Source of the DNA: Candidatus Sabulitectum sp.
GTDB taxonomy: Bacteria; Fermentibacterota; Fermentibacteria; Fermentibacterales; JCC-6
Assembly: GCA_021107435.1 (NCBI GenBank)
Contig: JAIOSV010000116.1
Span: 1 to 64,000, forward strand
Reading direction: 5' to 3'
DNA length: 64,000 bases
Notes under the pieces: generated by a model
Told to the model about the DNA's origin: nothing
The model's database searches: none
What the model saw: the letters and a program-made list of their open reading frames with translations, nothing else
Program-made: the position numbers and the translations under genes
Shown here: positions 35,701-43,252 of the stretch, in pieces
How positions within the stretch are numbered: position 1 is the stretch's first letter
Layout: every line of letters begins with the position of its first letter

Positions 35701-36642
35701 TGTACCTCCCATCAGGAAAATATCCTCGGCGTCATCGGGATCAAGCGCGATTATCGGCACACGAATTGCCTGCAGAGCACCCGATATAGCAACATGACTG
35801 CCGGTACCACCGCTTGTTACATCCCTCAGGATAACAAGATCAACTCCGGAACTGTCGTAATCATAGGTTTCCAGTTCGTCATCCGTCAGATCAACAAGGG
35901 TGAATCCCCAGCCGTCAAGCAGACCCAGCAGAGCTATCTGGTGGTTGGTTGGCGCGTGAGCCAGCGAGTCACCGTTTATATTGACTACGATCTTGGCATC
36001 CGGAGGAGGCGGCATATAGAAAAGAGGGTCGAAATTGTGATAAACGCCCAGATTGCGCGGAGTTATCATGGTCTGCATAACCGTCTGATACACATCCCCC
36101 ATGTATGTGCCCTGAAGGGTCAGTTTGACCATGATATGACGAACAGCGTCTCTGTTTGCTTCGTCAAGCGGCATGGGTCCCAGGAAGTCCCCGGCACCAT
36201 CCAGATAGTTGAACTGAATTGATGTGATGCCCGCTCCGGCAACCCGGTTCATCAGGCTGTCATCCGTGATGCGAAGAACCTTAAAAGCATCAAGAAAAAT
36301 ATTTCTGTGGTCGGAATCGGTTAGAACCCTGTATGCTTCTCTGTCAGCATAGAAGTCGAACTTGTAGCTTTCGGCAACCTCCACAGGATGCCAGTCGGTC
36401 TCCAGCCACCCTCCGTAGGGCATGTAACCTGCCCAGATGATCTCATCAGAGAGTACTTCAAGAGCCAGTCTGCCTGTAGTGGCCAGATCATTCTGCCTGC
36501 GGGTAAAATGGAACTGCTCTGTTCCCTTCACGAAGAACATGTAAACAGCGGCGAATAGAATTCCCAGAATACCAATCACAATGACCAGTTCAATGAGAGA
36601 CATTCCTGATTTCGATTTTGATCTTGAAAAGTGCTTTCTCAT
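32725..36642 (-). CDS. Giant PilW-like minor pilin with large adhesin-like C-terminus
   Basis: ATG at 36642 has AAGGAGG eight bases upstream; 1305 residues. The N-terminus SKSGMSLIELVIVIGILGIL is a class III-like prepilin signal: Gly before the cut and Glu at +5. Most minor pilins are 120-350 residues. After a PilW-type stalk, residues of about 215-420 form an alpha/beta domain (DAKIVVNINGDSLAH, GVDLVILRDVT, VPIIALDPDDA) resembling a flavodoxin/ThuA-like fold. The rest is a row of beta-sandwich domains with GGWALDNF, MSFDDISI and GGWNIDNV, as in MAM/peptidase-M6-associated lectin-like modules. I infer a pilus-displayed adhesin. Confidence 0.8.
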   Translation of the reverse strand: MRKHFSRSKSKSGMSLIELVIVIGILGILFAAVYMFFVKGTEQFHFTRRQNDLATTGRLALEVLSDEIIWAGYMPYGGWLETDWHPVEVAESYKFDFYADREAYRVLTDSDHRNIFLDAFKVLRITDDSLMNRVAGAGITSIQFNYLDGAGDFLGPMPLDEANRDAVRHIMVKLTLQGTYMGDVYQTVMQTMITPRNLGVYHNFDPLFYMPPPPDAKIVVNINGDSLAHAPTNHQIALLGLLDGWGFTLVDLTDDELETYDYDSSGVDLVILRDVTSGGTGSHVAISGALQAIRVPIIALDPDDAEDIFLMGGTPGFQNNNVCEMFPVNKPHPIHDLLPDTFDIYDAAPGRYVTTLGALTAGTELITDFDGLSLSGVSVIDEFNLELRRVHYCAPDFENYSMRGKQFLLNVIMWNLPGPTTPPLGEEINKEGFEGESPGDVLMTFWEDSLEGGAWLPDSITLYTDFVVGGGAEMMWSFFSSGSGRVIRMPDNVLQTDRSAVGAWDRNTVASILDLSNYTTAGDDLYIRLKTWRGTTETISSEEGVFLVTGSGSVVNLVSQNFENLPLGGGDVTFWGDAHGRHRIHCPDPNWGGNSTRFVTMDSEVSGEYNRVRMIFELDTSTLDDGVPISVSYLMSDHGDATDNYNAATGEGDFIGWSYGNSIVDPIEDYVNLLPGTQSNGDWYGGNYTFVPPGVMPPTIYVIFGQYDDNSASSATAHAGMSFDDISILANNNTASMNRIGTPSSSGGYQNLHIDLDDEAAALGIEFSSDFAIALSQYGIGPWAQYGILWKNFELGYIGAIYEAPGWSHGPVVSGEKDDWLLERILGDHKYTLHANNLTEYSNSVDCWLESPEFGIPINTEEAELAFEQAIDLEAGFDFCWVEVSTNGGSTWQVVETSTYNSFYNGHGAYTGFIAQNTTKLSLEPYVGQSVRFRFMFHSDDNGVRGGWALDNFAATGVVEGLVVESIGFKLTNPGGTWDFDQVDVYLGRVAETCFAASGEWDKNQLTFCGTYNITPPGAGNWVTIDLDEDFVVLLATNLQVKLEMSQTALTPAYTWVTAYRENMTRWETSPGGDPGLLKVGDNRPAFMLNTLNHGQILIDADSTGANSDVPLSFTANFSDFEGLYLLSEMGFSSEVAWVHGGTNDDWEIGAPVFIPDIDPALLPSNQNNIAGNDLTDDGYYMDDAWCWIHSYPYDLADAAVYDSISLAYDRCLKMALNDWARIHIAFTDSIVPPTAESDWIKVAEYVQLDDGWEQDVIQLTPYFEQGIADGKNYYFIRFLMDSGPFANKGGWNIDNVGFYGRDSN

Positions 36643-36655
36643 TCTACTCACCTCC

Positions 36656-37036
36656 TTAAAAAATTGTACTCAGGCTTAAGCTGTCAGCTCCATCAACGCC
36701 TGTCCAGGTCATCCTGCATCTCACATGTTTCGCTTCAGGATACAGGGCATACGGAGTATCTATCCATACTGAGCGGGTAAACCCCTGAATTGTTTCCGAA
36801 GGGGTCTGCCATCCGTCGCTCATGGATATAACGTCCATGGTACGGAGTTTCTCAATACCTTCACGGCATAACTCCAGAGCTTTGGTCTGATCGTCCATCC
36901 GGTCGGACATTTTGATGATGTTCATGAAGAAAAAGGCAATTCCAGTCATAACAATTGCCAGTATGACTGCGGCAATCACAATCTCGAGTAAAGTAAATCC
37001 CGTCTCCCCTTTCCGGAAAGTTCTTCGAATGCTCAT
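36656..37036 (-). CDS. PilV-like minor pilin
   Basis: The prepilin site is RKGETGFTLLEIVIAAVILA: Gly, then Phe at +1 and Glu at +5. The remaining 100 residues after the helix (MNIIKMSDRMDDQTKALELC, GWQTPSETIQGFTRSVWIDT) are a short pilin body. At 126 residues it has the size of PilV/FimT-type minor pilins, which seed the fibre. ATG 37036 overlaps the stop of the upstream pilin (ATGA) and the gene ends 13 bases before the giant pilin start, so the three are made together. Confidence 0.85.
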   Translation of the reverse strand: MSIRRTFRKGETGFTLLEIVIAAVILAIVMTGIAFFFMNIIKMSDRMDDQTKALELCREGIEKLRTMDVISMSDGWQTPSETIQGFTRSVWIDTPYALYPEAKHVRCRMTWTGVDGADSLSLSTIF

Positions 37037-37407
37037 AGCAACTCCTGCCTGTTTGTGTTTCTATCAACGTAAAATCTTCTTGCTAATTCAATTGATACAG
37101 AGTCACCGGAGGAAACTGCCACAAAAACATCTACAGCATCTTCACCCTGGAAACCAACAGTTGTTTCTATTGTGTATGGATGACCCCACAGTGTATCGGG
37201 TTTTTCTGTTATACCGGGCTCCGGAATCTCTTCCAGTCTCTCAATCTCAGCGATTTCAACCCTTGCCAGAGTCAGCGCGCCCTCTTGAAGCTCAAGAGTT
37301 TTCCCGCCCCTGACAAAAGAAATCAAAGCAACGGATAGAGCAGTAAGCACAACAAGCATTATTACCGAGGCCACAAGCAACTCTGCAAGGGTAAAGCCCT
37401 TTCTCAT
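37033..37407 (-). CDS. Minor pilin (type IV pilin-like)
   Basis: MRKGFTLAELLVASVIMLVV is a very short leader ending Gly-Phe-Thr-Leu-Ala-Glu; the mature pilin starts at Phe5. The 124-residue protein has a typical N-terminal helix, then a small beta domain (DTLWGHPYTIETTVGFQGED, VSSGDSVSIELARRFYVDRN). It is one of the four genes with prepilin-like or PilX-like starts in this operon. Both its ends overlap its neighbours by four bases (ATGA junctions), a tight coupling seen for pilus subunits that assemble as a complex. Confidence 0.85.
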   Translation of the reverse strand: MRKGFTLAELLVASVIMLVVLTALSVALISFVRGGKTLELQEGALTLARVEIAEIERLEEIPEPGITEKPDTLWGHPYTIETTVGFQGEDAVDVFVAVSSGDSVSIELARRFYVDRNTNRQELL

Positions 37408-38828
37408 AAGTCCAGCCCCTCGAGAGTGTGAAAGACCCGTCTTCCGCCGTTTGATTCGTAAATGGAAAATATGTAAGTTTCTCCCGCGGTTCTTTCTCCT
37501 CTGTACTGATTCAATGTGGAAAATGACATTTTGATACCATCACCGTTCACCGGATTAAAGCAGGCATCAACACCGTTCTCTGTGGTTCTGAAGAAATCAG
37601 TTTCCCCGCCGTCAGCGTCACCGGCAAAAATTTCACCGCTGAGGAGTTCAAGAATGTACCCTGATGAAGATGCTATAACCGCGCTGCCATCGATGATACC
37701 TGTCAGTGTATTCCCGCTGCCGTAGAATCGTCCCTGCCAGCCAAGACGGTAATTCATCTCTGGAGTGAATTCAGTGAATCCGTCATATCCCAGGCGGAAC
37801 CACCTGTCGCCTCCAACAGGCATCTTCCACATTCCGCAAAGACCGGTTCTACCCCCCACACTTCCCCAGCAGGTTAAAGAACCTCCAGGACTCGTTCTTA
37901 TGATTTCCTCTGTGGACCCGGAGTAAACTGAAAGCGAAAAGCGAGTGGCAAAAGCCACATCTTCCATACCGTCGTTATTGAAGTCTCCACTGAAAACATC
38001 CACTATATGCGCAATGCCAAAGGATGAATATCCCTGGAAAACAGAGCCAAACATGCTTCCGTCGGAAAGAAACACAGGACAGGTTCCAGTTGGAGAGCCT
38101 ATATGCTTCGGTTCACCGGATTCGCAATCATAAAGAATGCCGATATTGGCACCCCCGGTAATTATCAACATGGGTATTCCATCAGAAGATTCTCCAGCTG
38201 AAAGCCAGGAACGGGACGAAAGAACCGTAGAGCTAATCAGTGTTTGAACTTGAACACCCTCGGAAGTAACCACGCAGAGAAGTGCTTTACCGTCCCCTTC
38301 AAAAACAATAACAACACCTTCTTCTCCCTGGTAAGTAAACGGTGTTCCGGCAACAGGCTTGAGGTCAGTCTCAAAGGCAAATTCAGAAGTCGGGTTAAAA
38401 GTATCTCCGCTGAAGAAGGTAATCAGCACAGTGGATTCATCAATTTCCCGCACAGAAACAAGACGATCACCGATGGGAATAATGACTGCTCTCAAGGCAT
38501 TCTCTACAGAATAGAAACCTGTTCTGATTCCGGCTGTACCAGTTTCCAGAAGAGTAAACTCTGTGGAAACCCCTGCCAGGTCGAATTGCAGAGGTTCATT
38601 AGCGACTCCCGGTCCTCTCCGGGAAAGCAGAAGCGCAAGCCCGTCAGCCGCGCTTGATTCAGAAAGATTAACCTGTGCCGCGTTCAACCTGTTCATATGG
38701 GCGTTCACCAGTCTTCTTGTGAGGCTGATAAGAAGAGTAGCGGCCATCATCACAATCACCGCCGCAAGCAGAGCAATAAGAAGAGCTGCTCCGCGCTTTT
38801 TCTGTTTTGTTTTAGTGTTTTTCATCAT
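37404..38828 (-). CDS. PilX-like membrane protein with FG-GAP/VCBS propeller
   Basis: This is first in the pilin operon. It starts KKRGAALLIALLAAVIVMMA, a PilX/GspK-like N-terminus. The body of about 420 residues is beta-propeller-like with one clear FG-GAP unit, DVFSGDFNNDGMEDVAFATR, and related blades (GFYSVENALRAVIIPIGDRL, SGYILELLSGEIFAGDADGG). FG-GAP/VCBS repeats bind calcium in secreted adhesins. A propeller carried on a PilX-type anchor is unusual. The start has no strong ribosome site (two ATGs at 38828 and 38825). Confidence 0.6.
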   Translation of the reverse strand: MMKNTKTKQKKRGAALLIALLAAVIVMMAATLLISLTRRLVNAHMNRLNAAQVNLSESSAADGLALLLSRRGPGVANEPLQFDLAGVSTEFTLLETGTAGIRTGFYSVENALRAVIIPIGDRLVSVREIDESTVLITFFSGDTFNPTSEFAFETDLKPVAGTPFTYQGEEGVVIVFEGDGKALLCVVTSEGVQVQTLISSTVLSSRSWLSAGESSDGIPMLIITGGANIGILYDCESGEPKHIGSPTGTCPVFLSDGSMFGSVFQGYSSFGIAHIVDVFSGDFNNDGMEDVAFATRFSLSVYSGSTEEIIRTSPGGSLTCWGSVGGRTGLCGMWKMPVGGDRWFRLGYDGFTEFTPEMNYRLGWQGRFYGSGNTLTGIIDGSAVIASSSGYILELLSGEIFAGDADGGETDFFRTTENGVDACFNPVNGDGIKMSFSTLNQYRGERTAGETYIFSIYESNGGRRVFHTLEGLDL

Positions 38829-38927
38829 GCACTACTTACATGCAAAGACAGTGCCAGAGTCTATCCCCGTTTTATGCGCCCAAATCGTGTCTATTGCGTC
38901 TATGTGTGTGAAGCTCAGGTAGCACAG

Positions 38928-38947
38928 GTGTGAAGAAGTCTTCACAC
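38928..38947. repeat. 20-base inverted repeat over the dprA stop codon
   Basis: GTGTGAAGA-AG-TCTTCACAC is a perfect 9-bp inverted repeat at the end of dprA, in the gap before the pilin operon. With no following T-run in either direction, I cannot call it a terminator. It may be a weak one or an operator for the pilin operon, whose promoter must lie in 38829-38941. Confidence 0.35.
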
Positions 38948-39913
38948 TGGCGTGTAGAGACCACCCGGTCTTCTGATAACCAGCCCCTGCAGTTCAAGCT
39001 CCAGAAGCCTTGTGTTTATCAACGCTGTTTCCTCATGAAGAGCAAGGGAAAGCTGCTCGGGTGTTGACTGCTTCCTGCTCAAAGAGGCAAGAATGGGATC
39101 TGAAGCAGCAGGAACAGACGCGGATGGTAAATTAATGCCAAGTTCTGAAATAAGCTCTTCAGGTGACAGAACTATTCCAGCTCCGTCTCTCAGGAGCCTG
39201 TTTGACCCCCTGGTGGAAGACCTGTCTATATCTCCGGGGACTGAGTACACATCTCTGCCCTGATCAAGCGCGCTACCCACCGTTATCATTGTGCCGCTTC
39301 TCTCGCCTGCCTCAACAACCACAACTGCACTTGCGAGACCGCTGATTATTCTGTTCCGCTCTGGAAATGTGTATTTCGCTGGTTTGATCCCCGGTGGATA
39401 CTCGGATACAAGACACCCTTTCGCGGCTACTCTTTCAGCAAGGGAACTGTGTTCCGGAGGATACATGATATCGAGACCGCCACCCATGACGGCAGCAGTG
39501 GGCGATCCGCCGTCAAGCGCTCCTCTGTGAGCTTCACCATCAATTCCTCTGGCCAGACCACTCACAACACAAACACCTGCCCGGCTCAGCTCCATGGAAA
39601 GCCTCCTTGCCGTTTTTCTGCCGTAAAGAGAGCATCTTCTGGAACCTATCACCGCGATTGTGAATGGCAGATCAGCCGGAGATACTTCTCCTCTGTAGAA
39701 AAGAATTGCCGGAGGATCGGGGATATTCGTGAGTTGTTCCGGGTAGCCGTCTCCGCTGAAGTACACTGCTCTTATGCCCAGTTTCTCGCAGACGGCAAGG
39801 GAGCTCTTTAAAGCAACCTGCGGTGACAGCTCAGCTATCTTTTCAGGAGAATCAGCAGTGAGAAGTCTGCGCAGCTCACTTCTGGAGGAGACTCCCGGGA
39901 GTGCCAGTGTCAG
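38942..39913 (-). CDS. dprA: DNA processing protein DprA, apparently starting at CTG
   Basis: DprA loads RecA on incoming single-stranded DNA in natural transformation. The Rossmann-like core is clear: FTIAVIGSRRCSLYGRKTAR, VVSGLARGIDGEAHRGAL, FPERNRIISGLASAVVVVEA, and the C-terminal winged helix. The track frame begins at GTG 39766, but coding continues 49 codons upstream with a good N-terminal helical domain (LALPGVSSRSELRRLLTADS, PEKIAELS). No ATG, GTG or TTG is in that part. CTG at 39911-39913 overlaps the obg stop as CTGA, exactly as the many ATGA junctions do here. I choose CTG, giving 323 residues. Confidence 0.88.
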   Translation of the reverse strand: MTLALPGVSSRSELRRLLTADSPEKIAELSPQVALKSSLAVCEKLGIRAVYFSGDGYPEQLTNIPDPPAILFYRGEVSPADLPFTIAVIGSRRCSLYGRKTARRLSMELSRAGVCVVSGLARGIDGEAHRGALDGGSPTAAVMGGGLDIMYPPEHSSLAERVAAKGCLVSEYPPGIKPAKYTFPERNRIISGLASAVVVVEAGERSGTMITVGSALDQGRDVYSVPGDIDRSSTRGSNRLLRDGAGIVLSPEELISELGINLPSASVPAASDPILASLSRKQSTPEQLSLALHEETALINTRLLELELQGLVIRRPGGLYTPV

Positions 39914-40923
39914 GAGGGCTCTGAATCTTTTCGTCTCTCTCTGAGGATCAGTTTCCCGAGTCTTCTCAGAAATTCCTGAACCCCCTTTCCCGTTGCGGAG
40001 CTGAGTGGCATTGTACCCCCGGGAAGCGTCGCAAGAAGTCTTTCTTCCTCTGCTTCCGTTATTGTGTCACACTTGGAGAGAACTGCTATAGCACTGATAC
40101 TTTTCAGATCTGTTCCGTATTCCAGCAGTTCATTCCGCAGGGTGGACAGCTGCTCACTGGGAGTAACCTCCATATCCGGGGAAAGTACAAACACCAGGAT
40201 TCTGTTGCGTTCCGCGTGGCGAAGAAATCTGAGCCCCAGCCCCACTCCCCTGCTGGCTCCCTCAATGAGACCCGGGAGATCGGCCACAACATAACTGAAT
40301 CCATCAGTGAACTTTACAACGCCAAGTGAAGGGCTGAGAGTAGTAAAAGGGTATCCCGCAACCTTTGGTCTGGCAGCGCTGATCCTGGAAACCAGGGTTG
40401 ACTTGCCGGCATTGGGAAATCCCACCAGACCCGCGTCAGCCATCAGCTTCAGCTCAAATCGGAGTTTAAACTCTTCCCCGGGTTTACCCTTTGTACGTAT
40501 CCTCGGGGTTCTTCTCTCCGGAGTAGCGAAATTGGCGTTTCCAAGGCCGTGTTCACCGCCTCTGGCGATGAGTATCCGCTGACCGTGTTCTGTCATGTCC
40601 GCGAGCAGAGCATCGGTATCAAAATTGTAAACCTCTGTGCCCGGTGGAACATACAGGACAAGATCCTTCCCCCTGGCTCCGGTCATGTCATTCTTTCCTC
40701 CGGAGACACCCTTCTCGGCGCGAAAGATGGAACCATTGGTAAAATCCACAAGGGTGGCAAGCTTACGGTTGACTTCAAGCCACACATGCCCGCCTCTGCC
40801 TCCATCCCCGCCACTGGGACCTCCTTTGGGCACATAGGCCTCTCTCCTGAACGCCACGATGCCATCGCCCCCTTTACCGGCTCTGACAATAATTACGACC
40901 CTGTCAAGAAATCTACCCTCCAC
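39910..40923 (-). CDS. obg: GTPase Obg/CgtA
   Basis: Obg is an essential ribosome-associated GTPase. The glycine-rich N-domain reads FLDRVVIIVRAGKGGDGIVA and GGDGGRGGHVWLEV; the G domain has G1 GFPNAGKSTLV, G2/G3 FTTLSPSLGVV and DLPGLIEGAS, G4 VLSKCD and G5 SSATGKG. At 337 residues it matches the family. GTG 40923 with AAAGG seven bases upstream gives MEGRFLDRV. It overlaps dprA by CTGA, and its own upstream gap of 76 bases holds a hairpin. Confidence 0.95.
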   Translation of the reverse strand: MEGRFLDRVVIIVRAGKGGDGIVAFRREAYVPKGGPSGGDGGRGGHVWLEVNRKLATLVDFTNGSIFRAEKGVSGGKNDMTGARGKDLVLYVPPGTEVYNFDTDALLADMTEHGQRILIARGGEHGLGNANFATPERRTPRIRTKGKPGEEFKLRFELKLMADAGLVGFPNAGKSTLVSRISAARPKVAGYPFTTLSPSLGVVKFTDGFSYVVADLPGLIEGASRGVGLGLRFLRHAERNRILVFVLSPDMEVTPSEQLSTLRNELLEYGTDLKSISAIAVLSKCDTITEAEEERLLATLPGGTMPLSSATGKGVQEFLRRLGKLILRERRKDSEPS

Positions 40924-40943
40924 TGAAATGCCTTTCTAGCCGG

Positions 40944-40970
40944 GAGGGGACGCCTGAAAAGCGCCCCCTC
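40944..40970. other. Hairpin between the TPR protein gene and obg
   Basis: GAGGGGACGC (40944-40953) pairs with GCGCCCCCTC (40961-40970) with one G-T mismatch and a seven-base loop. No T-run follows in either direction, so it may be an mRNA processing or weak termination site, not a classic terminator. Confidence 0.35.
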
Positions 40971-40999
40971 TTCGGTATATGCAGTTACCACACAGCATG

Positions 41000-42568
41000 T
41001 CACTGTGAGTAGCGGTTAACCCTGTCAATCTTTTCCTCGCAGAGACTGATAGCGTTCCGTGCCGCCGCTACCATGTTCTGTGCCTGGCTTGCTCTGTAAC
41101 CTGTTACCTGATTGAGGAATGAAATGGCTGAATTGAGTTCGCTTATTGCACCCTCCCAGGTGGAAACATTAGAAGAAACAAGCTCGCTTACTCTGGCTTT
41201 TGAGCTTCCACTCTGGTAGTAGAACGCGCCCACCATGTAGTTGGCCACAGGATCCCCGGGGTAAGCACTGTGAAGCCTGTTGAAAACAGTCTGCATGGAA
41301 CTGCGCTGTCCACTGTCCCTGTACACTGTAGCCAGCAGCAGGTAGGCCTGCCTGCTTCCGCTTGAGGCGATAATGCCGTTCAACCTGTTAACAGCGTCAG
41401 TAGTTCTTCCGGCTTTAGCCTCGTACTGAGCGACAAAAAGAGCCAGATCGGTGTCATCAGGATCAGTCTCCAGCACCAGAATGGCATTGTCAGCCGCTGA
41501 GCCGTAGTCCCTGATTTCAGAGTAAGCGGATGCCAGTTTCAGGCGGAGATTAGTGTAATCAGGACGGACATCAAGAATAGCCTCGATGTGAGGAATAGCT
41601 TCAGTGTAGTTCCCCATCTCCGCGTAAAGCAGACCAAGAGCATACCTGGCCTGAAGGTTATCGGGGTTGGCAGCCAGAGCAGACTCAAAGCTTGCAATTG
41701 CAGCATCAGTCATGCCAAGAGCAGTGTAAGCACTGGCGAGCCCTGAATAAGCTGCAGTGTTATCGGGGTCAGCGGCAATGGCCTGATCAAAATAGTCTTT
41801 CGCAGTTTCGTAGCTCTCATTCTTGAGGGCCACATTGCCAAGACCGCTCATGGCAAGTGAGTTCTGCGGATCAATGCTTAAAACCTGATGGTACATGATT
41901 TCGGCTCTTGCAACTGAGTCAACATCGCTCTTAAGGTAAATAACCGCAAGTTCGTTCATTGCCTCAATATGCCCGGCATCAACATCAAGAACCTGAAGAT
42001 ATGAAGTAATAGCGCTGTTCCATGAACCGTTGGCACTGTGATATCTGGCCATATTCAGGGATTCATCGGCCCTTGCTCCCACCTGACCGTTGATCTCGGA
42101 GACAATGGTCTCCGCAAGATCTCTCACCGGATCTGTATTCTTCAGAACCATGGACGGGGCTGGAGAAATGGTGTTGTTGCTGGAAACCACAACAATGTTC
42201 CAGAGAACCTGGTACTGTTCTCCACCGCCTGGAACCACGAATCCGAATACTATCAGGTCAGCACCCATTCCAGTTCCGGCTTCAATAATCATCTCGGGTG
42301 GAACACCGTACTGGAACTGATTCGGATCAAATCCGATATCTTCAAAGGCATTGTCAAGATCGTTCTCACTTATCAGTGCAAAATCCTCGCTGGAATCAAG
42401 ATAGTCCATGAGGAAATCACTGAGTTTCCCGCTGATCCAGCGTGAGTCATCATCGCTGTATCCAAAGGGAATTATGCCAACCGCTGTTTCATCGCCGGAG
42501 CTTCCCGCAAGGGCAGTAGAGCAGGCCAGCATAAGCAGTGCTGACAATAACACAGTAATTTTCTTCAA
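41000..42568 (-). CDS. Exported TPR protein with N-terminal CsgG/TolB-like domain
   Basis: MKKITVLLSALLMLACSTALAG can be read as a lipobox (LMLAC) or a plain signal ending ALA. Residues 25-165 resemble the CsgG/FlgO-type N-domain (VGIIPFGYSDDDSRWISGKL, ADLIVFGFVVPGGGEQYQV). From about 175 to 470 at least eight TPRs follow (AMSGLGNVALKNESYETAKD, AAYSGLASAYTALGMTDAAI, ARYALGLLYAEMGNYTEAIP). A final helical pair ends in EEKIDRVNRYSQ. It is probably a periplasmic scaffold. Its ATG overlaps the pgeF stop (ATGA). Confidence 0.72.
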   Translation of the reverse strand: MKKITVLLSALLMLACSTALAGSSGDETAVGIIPFGYSDDDSRWISGKLSDFLMDYLDSSEDFALISENDLDNAFEDIGFDPNQFQYGVPPEMIIEAGTGMGADLIVFGFVVPGGGEQYQVLWNIVVVSSNNTISPAPSMVLKNTDPVRDLAETIVSEINGQVGARADESLNMARYHSANGSWNSAITSYLQVLDVDAGHIEAMNELAVIYLKSDVDSVARAEIMYHQVLSIDPQNSLAMSGLGNVALKNESYETAKDYFDQAIAADPDNTAAYSGLASAYTALGMTDAAIASFESALAANPDNLQARYALGLLYAEMGNYTEAIPHIEAILDVRPDYTNLRLKLASAYSEIRDYGSAADNAILVLETDPDDTDLALFVAQYEAKAGRTTDAVNRLNGIIASSGSRQAYLLLATVYRDSGQRSSMQTVFNRLHSAYPGDPVANYMVGAFYYQSGSSKARVSELVSSNVSTWEGAISELNSAISFLNQVTGYRASQAQNMVAAARNAISLCEEKIDRVNRYSQ

Positions 42569-43224
42569 TTCTTTCTCCTCTCAGGGGAATTACATTTAAT
42601 CTCACTATTAAGCTGCCGAATATGTTCATCCCGTTCAATTTCTGCAAGCCAGATAAAATTCCTCTCCTCTGTTCCGTCGCGTCTGAAACTGTGCAGGCTG
42701 AAGGATTCGAATGTGCATTCGTCTATGTCTATCAGCCGGAATTCTTCACTGCACACTCTCCTGGCTCTTCTGAAGGCACTTTTCCTGAGGTCAAGTCTGC
42801 CGGAAGGGTGTCCCGACTCGCCGGCGGGATCTCCGGAAAGCACTGCTTCACGAACTTCGTCTCCCACCACATAACATTCGCCGCATATGCATGGACCTGT
42901 TATGAGCCACCGAAGCGGCTGATCAACTGCTGTAATGAGGTTTTCTACAATCCCACTGGCAAGTCCCCGCCAGCCTGCATGAGCTGCTCCAATGCAGTCA
43001 TCCCATAAGGCAAACACAGGAAGACAGTCTGCCACCCTGAGAGCGGGGATTCCATGCCTCCGACCCATGATCATTCCATCTGCGCTCTCGCCCCCCCCAG
43101 GGTCAATTACTATCCTGTTGCTGTGGATCTGATCAAGAAAAACAGCGTTCTCGGGAACCGGGTCCGGTTTCCCGTCTGACCCGCAGAGTCCAATATACAT
43201 ATCAGTTCCTGGAATGATAACCAT
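42565..43224 (-). CDS. pgeF: Polyphenol oxidase/purine nucleoside phosphorylase family protein (PgeF/YfiH, DUF152)
   Basis: This 219-residue DUF152 protein has the conserved copper/zinc-site motifs LRVADCLPVFAL, AAHAGWRGLASGIVENLI, GPCICGECYVVGDEV and SFRRDGTEERNFIWL. Proteins of this family act on purine nucleosides or polyphenols; in peptidoglycan genomes PgeF corrects L-Ser incorporation into the wall. The usual length is about 240-260, and the shortening here is at the N-terminus (MVIIPGTDMYIGLCGSDGKP), which still has the first strand. It follows dinG by 28 bases and overlaps the TPR gene by four. Confidence 0.9.
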   Translation of the reverse strand: MVIIPGTDMYIGLCGSDGKPDPVPENAVFLDQIHSNRIVIDPGGGESADGMIMGRRHGIPALRVADCLPVFALWDDCIGAAHAGWRGLASGIVENLITAVDQPLRWLITGPCICGECYVVGDEVREAVLSGDPAGESGHPSGRLDLRKSAFRRARRVCSEEFRLIDIDECTFESFSLHSFRRDGTEERNFIWLAEIERDEHIRQLNSEIKCNSPERRKN

Positions 43225-43252
43225 GCACGTCCTCCCGCTTTCCTGTGATACT

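Noticed and set aside
34141-36222. Two plus-strand ORFs of 239 and 194 aa inside the giant pilin gene
   Set aside because: They are antisense shadows with no start context and no recognisable domain.
38829-38941. Search for a terminator between the pilin operon and dprA
   Set aside because: Only a T-run-free inverted repeat at the dprA stop was found; reported as a repeat, not a terminator.
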